DNA of 6,851 nucleotides from Gemmatimonadota bacterium. Its GTDB lineage: Bacteria > Gemmatimonadota > Gemmatimonadetes > Longimicrobiales > Gaopeijiaceae. Under the pieces are notes generated by a model. That model was not told where the DNA came from and made no database searches. It was given only the letters and a program-made list of their open reading frames with translations. Below, piece by piece: positions 1 to 6,123 of the stretch. Position 1 is the first letter of the stretch, and the number at the start of each line of letters is the position of its first letter. Where the stretch lies: positions 1-6,851 of the forward strand of contig PWZC01000085.1 of NCBI GenBank assembly GCA_003567615.1, read 5' to 3'. A program made the position numbers and the translations under genes.

Positions 1-325
1 CCACCATGTGGCGAAGCGGATCCTGCGGGGCGGGTTCGGTGGCGTGCTGACCTTCGAGGTGAAGGGCGGCGATCGCGGAGCCCGTCGTTTCATGGAAGGG
101 CTCGAGCTCTTCTCCCTCCTGGCTAATGTGGGCGACGCCAAGAGCCTGGTGATCCACCCGTGGAGCACCACCCACGAGCAGCTCACCGAGGCGGACCGGC
201 GAGCAGCGGGAGTAACGCCGGCAGGTATCCGGCTTTCGGTGGGGATCGAGGACCCAGACGACCTGATCCGGGATCTGGACCGGGCGCTGGCAGAGGTGGA
301 GGAGGTTGCGCACCATGCCGCGTGA
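1..325 (+). CDS. metY: O-acetylhomoserine sulfhydrylase (MetY), C-terminal fragment
   Basis: Only the last ~107 residues are visible. The reading frame is open to the left edge (codons from base 2), so the GTG at base 8 is an internal valine, not the start. The fragment matches the C-terminal domain of the Cys/Met-metabolism PLP-enzyme family. It has GGFGGVLTFEVKGG, then the strand-turn LANVGDAKSLVIHPWSTTH, then AGVTPAGIRLSVGIED followed by the closing helix DLIRDLDRAL. The arginine of IRLSVGIE is the residue that in this family holds the substrate carboxylate. The PLP lysine lies outside the window. The enzyme is cytosolic and makes homocysteine from O-acetylhomoserine and sulfide. The long 'NVGDAKSLVIHP' form and the MetX-like gene downstream favour MetY over cystathionine gamma-synthase or MetZ, which share the fold. 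Its last codons overlap the next small gene by 11 bases, so it heads or sits inside an operon. Confidence 0.88.
   Translation, partial: HHVAKRILRGGFGGVLTFEVKGGDRGARRFMEGLELFSLLANVGDAKSLVIHPWSTTHEQLTEADRRAAGVTPAGIRLSVGIEDPDDLIRDLDRALAEVEEVAHHAA
298..305 (+). promoter_or_regulatory. Strong Shine-Dalgarno for the aspartokinase-like small gene
   Basis: GGAGGAGG lies inside the last codons of metY, 9 bases before the ATG at 315. It is as good as any ribosome binding site in the window. It is the main reason to treat the 49-codon frame as translated, now or until recently. Confidence 0.6.
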
Positions 326-464
326 CCGGCGGGTCCTCAAGTTCAGCGGGACGGCGCTGCGGTCACCAGGGCGAGTGGTGCTAGCGGCAGATCGGATCCG
401 ATATCTGCAAGGGGCCGGGATCCAGGTAACGGCGGCGAAGCGGGCCCACCGGGAGGTCTCATGA
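315..464 (+). CDS. Small gene resembling an aspartokinase N-terminus (49 aa), possible remnant
   Basis: ATG at 315, stop TGA at 462-464, 49 residues. The start overlaps the metY end by 11 bases. The stop overlaps the metX-like start as ATGA. A strong GGAGGAGG site precedes it. Residues 6-14 (RVLKFSGTA) match the start of aspartokinases and of bifunctional aspartokinase/homoserine dehydrogenase, whose signature is VLKFGGTS. The nucleotide-site lysine (K9) is kept, and the second glycine of the signature is serine (S11). Residues 19-32 (GRVVLAADRIRYLQ) fit the first helix, and IQVTAA (36-41) fits the second beta-strand. The family needs ~400 residues (~800 when fused to homoserine dehydrogenase), so this piece cannot be a kinase alone. 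About a quarter of its codons end in A or T (CTA, GTA, CAA, CGA), more than in the start of the downstream gene by my hand count, which fits relaxed selection. It may be a decayed thrA/lysC left after a deletion, kept because it couples metX translation to metY. A real small protein is the alternative. It could also be classed as a pseudogene. Confidence 0.6.
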   Translation: MPRDRRVLKFSGTALRSPGRVVLAADRIRYLQGAGIQVTAAKRAHREVS

Positions 465-1372
465 ACCCGCGGCACTTCCCCGCCTGGCGCCTGCAGGGCG
501 CCCCGCCCCGGGAGGACGGGTCCAATGTCCTCCTCTTCTTCCACTCCCTTACCGGCGAGCCGGATCCAGCCACCTGGTGGCCTGGGCTGGTGGGCCCAGG
601 AAAGGTGCTGGATACCCGCAGTTGGTGCCTGGTGACACCGGATCTGGTCCCCGATCAGGTGGGGGACGCGCCCCTCACCACCCGCACCATGGCCCAGGTG
701 GCCGGGTCCGTCCTGGATCGGTTGGGAATCGGGACGATTCGCATGGCGGTGGGGGGCTCGGTGGGGGGGATGGTGGCGCTGGAGTGGGCCGCCACCTACC
801 CCCACCGGACCCGGGATGTGGTGGTCTTCGCAGCACCGGCCGTCCACCCGGCCCAGGCCATGGGGTGGAATCACATCCAGCGGGAGGCGATCCGGGTGGC
901 GGGTCCCGAACGGGGGTTCGCCCTGGCCCGGATGACGGCCATGCTCACCTACCGCACCCCGGACGAACTCGAGGAGCGGTTCGGGCAGGAGCGCCGGGAC
1001 GACGGGCTCCCCCAGGTGGCCTCCTGGCTCGAGCACCATGGCCGCAAGCTGGTGGCCCGCTATCCACTGGAGCGCTACCTCCACCTCCTGGACGCCATGG
1101 ATGGCCACGATGTGGGAGACGACGGTCGGGGCGGCGTGGGAGCAGCCCTTGGCGCATTCCAGGGACACTTGCTGGGCGTGGGGATCAAGGGAGATCTCCT
1201 CTATCCGCCCGAGACGGTACGGAGCTGGTGCCGACAGGCCGGGTCCCGGGCCGGCTACCGCGAGATCGAGTCGGTCCACGGTCACGATGCCTTCCTGCTG
1301 GAGGAAGGCGCCGTGGCAGAGATCCTGGGAGGTGTCCTGGCCTCCCGCCGCCGGGTTCTCCGGGCCGGCTGA
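461..1372 (+). CDS. metX: MetX-like homoserine O-acyltransferase (compact alpha/beta-hydrolase)
   Basis: 303 residues. ATG at 461 is preceded by GGGAGG (451-456), 4 bases away, and overlaps the small gene's stop, so translation is probably coupled. Family marks in order are: HSLTGEP..WWPGLVGPGKVLDT (residues 28-52), the nucleophile elbow GGSVGGM (Ser100), ARMTAMLTYRTPDELEERFG (156-175, lid), a GRKLVARYPLERYLHLLDAMD stretch (194-214), GDLLYPP (Asp245) and GHDAFLLEE (His275). Ser100-Asp245-His275 is therefore an intact triad. MetX acylates homoserine from an acyl-CoA in the cytosol, supplying MetY next door. Oddities: classical MetX is ~340-380 residues. Here the N-terminal strands are short, and the usual NVLGGCxGSTGP active-site loop is replaced by a short stretch around residues 59-78. 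The glutamine usual after GGSMGGM is valine. It resembles the shorter MetX-like hydrolases that I recall beside thrA in Bacteroidota. The acyl donor is not readable, and another acyltransferase or esterase role is possible. Confidence 0.75.
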   Translation: MNPRHFPAWRLQGAPPREDGSNVLLFFHSLTGEPDPATWWPGLVGPGKVLDTRSWCLVTPDLVPDQVGDAPLTTRTMAQVAGSVLDRLGIGTIRMAVGGSVGGMVALEWAATYPHRTRDVVVFAAPAVHPAQAMGWNHIQREAIRVAGPERGFALARMTAMLTYRTPDELEERFGQERRDDGLPQVASWLEHHGRKLVARYPLERYLHLLDAMDGHDVGDDGRGGVGAALGAFQGHLLGVGIKGDLLYPPETVRSWCRQAGSRAGYREIESVHGHDAFLLEEGAVAEILGGVLASRRRVLRAG

Positions 1373-1378
1373 GCCCAT

Positions 1379-1433
1379 CCGACGGGACGGCGCTGTAAGC
1401 CGCCTCTACCGGCTACCGTCCACGGTCCGTCGG
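1379..1433 (+). terminator. Branched stem-loop after metX, possible 3' end or terminator
   Basis: It begins 6 bases after the metX-like stop. The outer stem pairs CCGACGG (1379-1385) with CCGTCGG (1427-1433). A middle stem pairs GACGG (1386-1390) with CCGTC (1416-1420). An inner stem pairs AGCCG (1398-1402) with CGGCT (1410-1414) around a 7-base loop. That makes 17 pairs in all, with a 6-base bulge on the right and a 7-base unpaired stretch on the left. No U-tract follows, so it is not a canonical intrinsic terminator. It may act with a factor or simply protect the operon's 3' end. Confidence 0.35.
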
Positions 1434-1591
1434 TCGAGCAGGACAGTACACCCGATTGAACGGAGACCGTTACCGGATCGTGGGCTTCGCGACGCCGAAG
1501 TGTGCACCCGAGGGAAGAAGATTGCCTTCACTCCCCGGGGTCAGCCTTCCAGACCCCCGTGTGAAGCATCCTCAGGTACACACGAGGCAGC
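1434..1591 (+). promoter_or_regulatory. Leader of the TonB-dependent receptor gene, with three stem-loops
   Basis: There are three perfect hairpins on the sense strand: CTTCG/CGAAG (1485-1489 with 1496-1500), GGGGTC/GACCCC (1537-1542 with 1552-1557) and CGTGTG/CACACG (1558-1563 with 1579-1584). The last two abut with no gap and could stack. The likely Shine-Dalgarno GAGG (1584-1587) lies 4 bases before the ATG at 1592 and shares base 1584 with the third stem. CCTC (1570-1573), in the loop of that stem, is complementary to the Shine-Dalgarno, so an alternative pairing could hide it. I found no convincing -35/-10 pair and no recognisable cobalamin-riboswitch box. The promoter must lie somewhere here if the preceding operon ends at 1433. 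Confidence 0.3.
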
Positions 1592-4438
1592 ATGAATACC
1601 ACTTTGGTGCGCACCGTCCGTTCCGGCCACCTGCCGGCGTCCCCGGTCCGACGTCTACTGGGCACTTCCCTTCTCTCGCTCCTCCTCCTGGCTCCGCTCA
1701 GCGGTGTCGCCCAGGAGGCCACCGGGTCCATCACCGGCCGGGTCCTGGCGCCGGATCAGCGGCCTCTCACCGGCGCCGCCGTCCAGATCGAAGCGCTGGG
1801 TCTTGGCCGCATGGCCGGCACAAACGGCGACTTCGCCTTCCGTGACGTCCCGGTGGGAACACATTCGCTGACGATTTCCCTCATCGGCTACGGGACCGAA
1901 CAGGTGGAGGTATCGGTGGAGGCGGGCGAGACCGCCGTGGCCCAGGTCACCCTTCGCACCCGGGCCGTCGAGCTGGCCGGGGTCACCGTATCGGCGGCGC
2001 TGGAGGGGCAGGCCCGGGCGCTTCTGGACCAACGACTCTCCGACAACATCGTGTCGGTCATCTCCGCCGACGGGATCGGACGCTTCCCGGACCTGAACAT
2101 GGCGGACGCCATGAACCGCCTCTCCGGCGTCTCGCTGGTCCGTTTCCGGGGTGAGGGGGTGGCGCTGAACATCCGGGGTGCACCACCGGAGTTCTCGGCG
2201 GTGGCCATCAACGGGGTGAACATCCCCACTGCCAACGACGGCCGGGCCACCAACCTCAACGCCTTCACCACCGATGTGGTGGAATCGGTGGAGGTCTCAA
2301 AGGCCCTCACCCCCGACATGGACGCCTCGTCCATCGGCGGCCGGGTCGACATCCGCACCCGGGGCGCCCTCACTGCCGGGGAGCGACGGATCCAGTTCAC
2401 GCCCGCCGGGGGATACAGCGCCCTGGGGGAGGTGGCCAACTACAACGGCTCCTTCAGCTATGGCGACGTGTTCGGCCGGGACCGGAACGTGGGGTTCCTG
2501 CTGTCGGCTTCCCGCTCCCGCATCGGCCGGGAGCTGGACAACGTGGAAAATTCGTGGAGCTTCGTTGACGAAGTGAACGATTTCCGGCCTACTCAGAGCA
2601 ACACCAAGGCCTACAACATCGTCCGGACCCGGGCCTCCTACTCGGCCAGGCTGGACTACCTCCCCAGCGAACGATCGAGCCTTTTCGCCAGCGCCACCCA
2701 CTCCTTCCTGGACAATGAGGAAGAGCGGCACAACGTTCGGCTGCGGCTCGGTGACGGATCCACCTATGCCCCCGGGTCCAACTCCCTCTCCGGGACGGCC
2801 CAGGACTTCAGGATGCGCTGGGACTACCACGATCGCCGGACCCAGACCCAGACCCAGGTGTTTTCCGCCGGGGGGAACTACCAGTTCGACTTCGGACAGC
2901 TCGACTTCACCGGCGCCTTCTCCCGAGCACGCTCGGAGGTCCCACGCGGTCGAATCTTCGCGGATTACCGAACGCCCGCGGGCTTCGGGACCACCATGCG
3001 CTACGACTACTCGGAACCGGATTTCCCCCGGTTCACCCCGGTGGATCCGGCCACGGGTCAGGTCATCAACAACGGCTCCATCGCCCCGAACCCCGACGAC
3101 TTCGTCTTCTACGAGTTCAACAGCCGGGAGAACCTGGTCCGGGACGACCAGATCACCTTCGCCTCCAATCTGACCATCCCCGCCTCGCTGGGGTCCTTTC
3201 CCACCTCCTTCCGCCTCGGGGTCAAGGCGGATCTGGCGGAGCGGGACCGGGAGTACCGGTTCTTCCGGAGCCGGAACGAACCCGACGCCCCCTCCCTGAG
3301 GACACTGCTGGGTGACCGGAGCCTCAACAACTTCGGCATCTATGACTTCGGGTCCCGTTTCGAGAATTCCCGGGTCCAGCAGGCCGCCGGTCAGGCGCAG
3401 AACATGGAGCTTGTCCCGGGGTCCAGCTTCCCGAATGACTACGTCCTCTCGGAGGACATCTACGCCGCCTACGCCATGCAGACCACCGACATCGGGCGGC
3501 TGCGCCTGGTGGGCGGAGTCCGGCTGGAGCACGCCCGTTCCGGCGCCGAGGGCTTCGTGACCCGGGACGGCTGGCGGACCTGGGAAGAAGCGACTACCTC
3601 CCGAGTGAACACCCACGTCTTCCCGAGCCTCCACGCCAACTTCCGCTACACGCCGGACCTGGTGCTCCGGGCGGCGCTCACCACCGGGATCATCCGGCCC
3701 CGCATGTCCCACATGCGGCCCAGCGGGTCCATCAATGAGGAGGCCAGCACGCCCACCTTCTCCGGCTCCAACCCCCAGATCCGTCCCACCCGCTCCACCG
3801 GGTTCGACCTCATGGCCGAGTACTACGTCCCCCTGGGTGTATTCTCGGCCGGTGTCTTCCACAAGCGGCTCACCGACGTGGTCTTCGGCATCACCCGCGA
3901 CGGTACCGCCGAGGATGAGTTCCTGGGTCAGAGCCTGGAGGGCTTCCGCATCTCCCGGGCCGAGAACGCCGATCGGGGTCGGATCACCGGTTTCGAGGTC
4001 AACCTGGATCGGCCGCTGGACTTCCTCCCGGGCGCCCTTCGTTACACCGGAATCATCACCAACTACACCCAGACCCGGTCCTCGGCCACGAACCCCCAGA
4101 CCGGCGAAACGGTGACGCTGGCGAGTCAGGCGAAGCACTCCGCCAATGTGGCGGGCTACTTCGACCGGGGCCCGTTCAACGCCCGGCTCTCGTTCAACTA
4201 CCAGAGCGAGTATCTGAACTCGCTGAACAACGACCCGCGGCTCCACCTCTACATCGACGGGCGTGGGATCCTGGACTTCGCCATGAACTACGACATCCGG
4301 CCCGGAGTCGGCCTCTTCCTCGAGGCCACCAACCTCACCGACAGCATACAGCGCCGGTTCCGGGGCGAGGTGAGCCGGGTGGACGAACTGGAGCAGTTCG
4401 GGCGGGCCTTTACGCTGGGGATGCGGATGGTCTACTGA
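1592..4438 (+). CDS. TonB-dependent outer-membrane receptor with carboxypeptidase-regulatory-like domain
   Basis: 948 residues. A signal peptide has an arginine-rich start (R7, R10, R20, R21), a leucine-rich core (22-36) and likely cleavage after SGVA (residue 40). Residues ~45-124 form a CarboxypepD-regulatory-like beta-sandwich (GSITGRVLAPDQRPLTGAAV, then NGDFAFRDVPVGTHSL). ELAGVTVSA (127-135) is the TonB-box candidate. The plug (~148-258) has the wording of the Xanthomonas/Caulobacter TonB receptor family (TIGR01782 type): SDNIVSVISADGIGRFPDLN, LNIRGAPPEF, VESVEVSKALTPDMDASSIGG. The rest is the beta-barrel, including NPQIRPTRSTGFDLMAEYY near residue 730. It ends in an alternating aromatic/hydrophobic strand, FTLGMRMVY, suited to BAM recognition. 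It imports a substrate across the outer membrane using TonB-ExbB-ExbD energy. The substrate cannot be read from sequence; this family is often linked to glycans or large hydrophobic molecules. ATG 1592 is the only suitable start. A terminator-like hairpin follows. Confidence 0.92.
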   Translation: MNTTLVRTVRSGHLPASPVRRLLGTSLLSLLLLAPLSGVAQEATGSITGRVLAPDQRPLTGAAVQIEALGLGRMAGTNGDFAFRDVPVGTHSLTISLIGYGTEQVEVSVEAGETAVAQVTLRTRAVELAGVTVSAALEGQARALLDQRLSDNIVSVISADGIGRFPDLNMADAMNRLSGVSLVRFRGEGVALNIRGAPPEFSAVAINGVNIPTANDGRATNLNAFTTDVVESVEVSKALTPDMDASSIGGRVDIRTRGALTAGERRIQFTPAGGYSALGEVANYNGSFSYGDVFGRDRNVGFLLSASRSRIGRELDNVENSWSFVDEVNDFRPTQSNTKAYNIVRTRASYSARLDYLPSERSSLFASATHSFLDNEEERHNVRLRLGDGSTYAPGSNSLSGTAQDFRMRWDYHDRRTQTQTQVFSAGGNYQFDFGQLDFTGAFSRARSEVPRGRIFADYRTPAGFGTTMRYDYSEPDFPRFTPVDPATGQVINNGSIAPNPDDFVFYEFNSRENLVRDDQITFASNLTIPASLGSFPTSFRLGVKADLAERDREYRFFRSRNEPDAPSLRTLLGDRSLNNFGIYDFGSRFENSRVQQAAGQAQNMELVPGSSFPNDYVLSEDIYAAYAMQTTDIGRLRLVGGVRLEHARSGAEGFVTRDGWRTWEEATTSRVNTHVFPSLHANFRYTPDLVLRAALTTGIIRPRMSHMRPSGSINEEASTPTFSGSNPQIRPTRSTGFDLMAEYYVPLGVFSAGVFHKRLTDVVFGITRDGTAEDEFLGQSLEGFRISRAENADRGRITGFEVNLDRPLDFLPGALRYTGIITNYTQTRSSATNPQTGETVTLASQAKHSANVAGYFDRGPFNARLSFNYQSEYLNSLNNDPRLHLYIDGRGILDFAMNYDIRPGVGLFLEATNLTDSIQRRFRGEVSRVDELEQFGRAFTLGMRMVY

Positions 4439-4462
4439 GGCTCACGGCCCACGCAGGATCCG

Positions 4463-4500
4463 GAACCGGTCCGGCCCCCACCCGGGGGTCGGGCCGGTTC
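4463..4500 (+). terminator. Strong hairpin terminator after the receptor gene
   Basis: This is a 17-bp stem from GAACCGG (4463-4469) to CCGGTTC (4494-4500), closing on CCCCC/GGGGG. It has only two G-U wobbles and a 4-base ACCC loop. It sits 24 bases after the receptor stop and is followed by a pyrimidine-rich run (TCTCGTCTTCC) on the + strand. It therefore serves the receptor gene. On the - strand nothing U-rich follows, but the fold could also stop transcripts coming from the carotenoid oxygenase. Confidence 0.7.
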
Positions 4501-4611
4501 TCGTCTTCCGGTGGGTGAAGCACGTCGGACTCGTTTCGCGCCGGTGGCGCCGGATCAGCACTTGTCGACCCGGCTGGCCATCGCGGACCCGGCCGGTCCT
4601 GGGGGACCGGA
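4501..4611. other. Convergent intergenic spacer with small hairpins
   Basis: This non-coding spacer lies between the converging receptor and carotenoid oxygenase genes. It holds a GCGCC/GGCGC mini-hairpin (4538-4550) and, at its right end, the hairpin listed separately. No small gene, promoter or tRNA-like fold is visible. Confidence 0.5.
4593..4610 (-). terminator. Hairpin directly after the carotenoid oxygenase stop
   Basis: CCGGTCC (4593-4599) and GGACCGG (4604-4610) form a perfect 7-bp stem with a 4-base loop. On the - strand it starts one base after the oxygenase stop codon (4612-4614). No T-run follows on that strand, so its role as a terminator or 3'-end stabiliser is a guess. Confidence 0.4.
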
Positions 4612-6123
4612 TCAGCCCCCGTAGAACTGGCCGTGGAAGCCCAGGGGAAGGGCGTGGGGCACCGTGGCCCGGGCCTCTTCCTCCAGAGTCGCCGCATTCA
4701 GAACCAGGAGGAAGGAGGTGGAGGCCCTGGCATCCAGCACCACCGAGAGGAGGACACCGTCGTCTTCCGCCCCCTCCCCCCGAGCGCTGGAGCTCCATGA
4801 CTCGCCCTCGGCCGAGGGTGAGCCTTCGACCGAGCCGCCTCGGGACCGGGACCCGGCGCCGACCGATGGGTCGTCCTCCGGCGTAGGCACGAAGACGGGC
4901 TCCCCGGGAAAACACCCTTCCTCATACCAACTCACAGCCTCTCCGGTGGTGACGTCGATCTTCACCAACTCGTCGGTGAAGTGACCCGGAACCCGGTTCG
5001 CCGTCCCCCACACGTACCGGTACGGGCGCCCCACCTTCGACTCGTTCACCCGAGGGAGCTCCACGTTCTGCTCCGAAAGCACCTGCCGCTCCACCGTCTC
5101 GCCGTCGGGATGCAGACGGATCCTCCACGTGGTGGGCCGGGGAAAGTCGGGGTCGCCCCGCCGGAGGGACTCCAGATAGAGGAAGTCGATGATCCGGGCG
5201 TCCTCGTACCCGGCCAGATCCAGGACCACGGCACCCTCCCGGTCCACGAAGGCATTGATGTGGTGGAACGCGAAGAGAGGCGGTCCCACCCAGGTACCCA
5301 GGTGCCCTTGTCCTTTGCGATCGAAGAGCTGGAAGCGCGTGCCCCGCTCCGGGTCCCACCGGTAGTTCCGAATGAACGGATCTCCCGAGGTGAGAAGCCG
5401 GACCGGATTTACCACCAGGGGGAACTCCGCCAGCACCAGATGTTGCTCCGTCATGGCGAAGCTGTGCATGTAGGCCGGGCGCTCCACCTGCATGGAGGCC
5501 ACCCGCTCCCGGGTCCGACTCCCGGCCGCCAGCCGGTAGAGGTGGTACGTGCTGGTGAGGGAGAACTCGGTGAGGTAGCTGTAGAGGGCGCCGGTTTCCG
5601 GGTCTCGGTGGGGGTGGGCGGTGGTGATGGCGCCCTTCAGGTCATCCTGGAAATCGGTCACCCCCAGGGTCTCCAGCGTCTCCGGATCGAAGAGGATGGG
5701 GAGGGGGGTTTCGGTGAGGGCCGCAAACCCCTCGGCCAGCTTCACCACATTGATGTTGGCGTTGTCCGTCACCGGCGGCTGGAAGGTGGCCATGATCCGG
5801 CCGAACAGGGGGAAGCAGGGGTCGGTAGCGAACTCCGATCGGCTGATGCGCCCGTTCGCCTCGGCCTCGGTGAAGGAGTTGGACCGGAGGAAGCGATTCC
5901 GGTAACCCACCTTCCCCCCGGCCAGGGTGAAGGCGTGGAGCATGGCCAGGCCGTCGAACCAGTGGTTGTACCCCCGCTCTCCCCCCTCGAAGCGTGCCGG
6001 CCCGTTTCGGATCAGGGTTCCCTCGAGCCAGGACGGGAGTCGGCCCTGAACCGTGAGGGAGTCCAGGACCACCTCCCGGTCCAGCGTCACCAGCCCATTA
6101 CGGTACGGCGCCGGGTCCGTCAT
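4612..6123 (-). CDS. Carotenoid cleavage oxygenase family protein (non-heme Fe dioxygenase)
   Basis: 503 residues from ATG at 6123, chosen because it overlaps the upstream stop as ATGA and begins the normal family N-terminus (MTDPAPYRNG). An in-frame start at 6198 would only add upstream-gene sequence. Family marks: GRLPSWLEGTLIRNGPARFE (27-46), HWFDGLAMLHAF (54-65), and four iron-ligand histidines H170 (TAHPH), H220 (YMHSF), H287 (FAFHHINAF) and H497 (GFHGQFYGG). E138 in ALTETP is a candidate second-shell glutamate. All catalytic ligands are present, so it should be active. The family cleaves a C=C bond of carotenoids, apocarotenoids or related stilbenes with O2, yielding aldehydes such as retinal. 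The RPE65/BCO-like wording is compatible with a retinal-forming role, but the substrate is not determinable. Odd: residues ~417-455 are a Ser/Gly/Glu-rich stretch where relatives, as I recall, have a short loop. Upstream lies a coupled S9-type hydrolase. Confidence 0.9.
   Translation of the reverse strand: MTDPAPYRNGLVTLDREVVLDSLTVQGRLPSWLEGTLIRNGPARFEGGERGYNHWFDGLAMLHAFTLAGGKVGYRNRFLRSNSFTEAEANGRISRSEFATDPCFPLFGRIMATFQPPVTDNANINVVKLAEGFAALTETPLPILFDPETLETLGVTDFQDDLKGAITTAHPHRDPETGALYSYLTEFSLTSTYHLYRLAAGSRTRERVASMQVERPAYMHSFAMTEQHLVLAEFPLVVNPVRLLTSGDPFIRNYRWDPERGTRFQLFDRKGQGHLGTWVGPPLFAFHHINAFVDREGAVVLDLAGYEDARIIDFLYLESLRRGDPDFPRPTTWRIRLHPDGETVERQVLSEQNVELPRVNESKVGRPYRYVWGTANRVPGHFTDELVKIDVTTGEAVSWYEEGCFPGEPVFVPTPEDDPSVGAGSRSRGGSVEGSPSAEGESWSSSARGEGAEDDGVLLSVVLDARASTSFLLVLNAATLEEEARATVPHALPLGFHGQFYGG
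4805..4818. repeat. Perfect 14-bp palindrome inside the carotenoid oxygenase insert
   Basis: CCCTCGGCCGAGGG is self-complementary and encodes residues 436-440 (PSAEG) of the oxygenase. Next to it CCGAG (4830-4834) pairs with CTCGG (4839-4843), so two hairpins built on the same CCGAG/CTCGG core lie within 40 bases. This could be a trace of a small palindromic element that entered in frame, or chance in GC-rich DNA. Confidence 0.45.

Noticed and set aside
1456..1480. TTGAAC (1456-1461) as a -35 box for the receptor gene
   Set aside because: No acceptable -10 lies 16-18 bases downstream; the sequence there is CGTGGG.
1434..1591. Cobalamin or SAM riboswitch before the receptor or associated with the met genes
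   Set aside because: No B12-box-like or SAM-type conserved core could be found by eye. Only simple stem-loops are present.
1746..1760. 15-base exact repeat TGGCGCCGGATCAGC at 1746-1760 and 4545-4559
   Set aside because: With this GC bias one such match in 6.8 kb is plausible by chance, and one copy is ordinary receptor coding sequence. There is no sign of an attachment site or mobile element.
1456..1845. 129-codon + strand frame overlapping the receptor start
   Set aside because: It is Pro/Arg/His-rich out-of-frame translation with no motif, and it conflicts with the receptor's signal peptide and regulatory-like domain.
2297..4246. 649-codon open frame on the - strand opposite the receptor gene
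   Set aside because: It is a shadow of GC-rich coding DNA. The translation is rich in G, V, E, R and P with no recognisable domain, and the + strand frame is clearly a full receptor.
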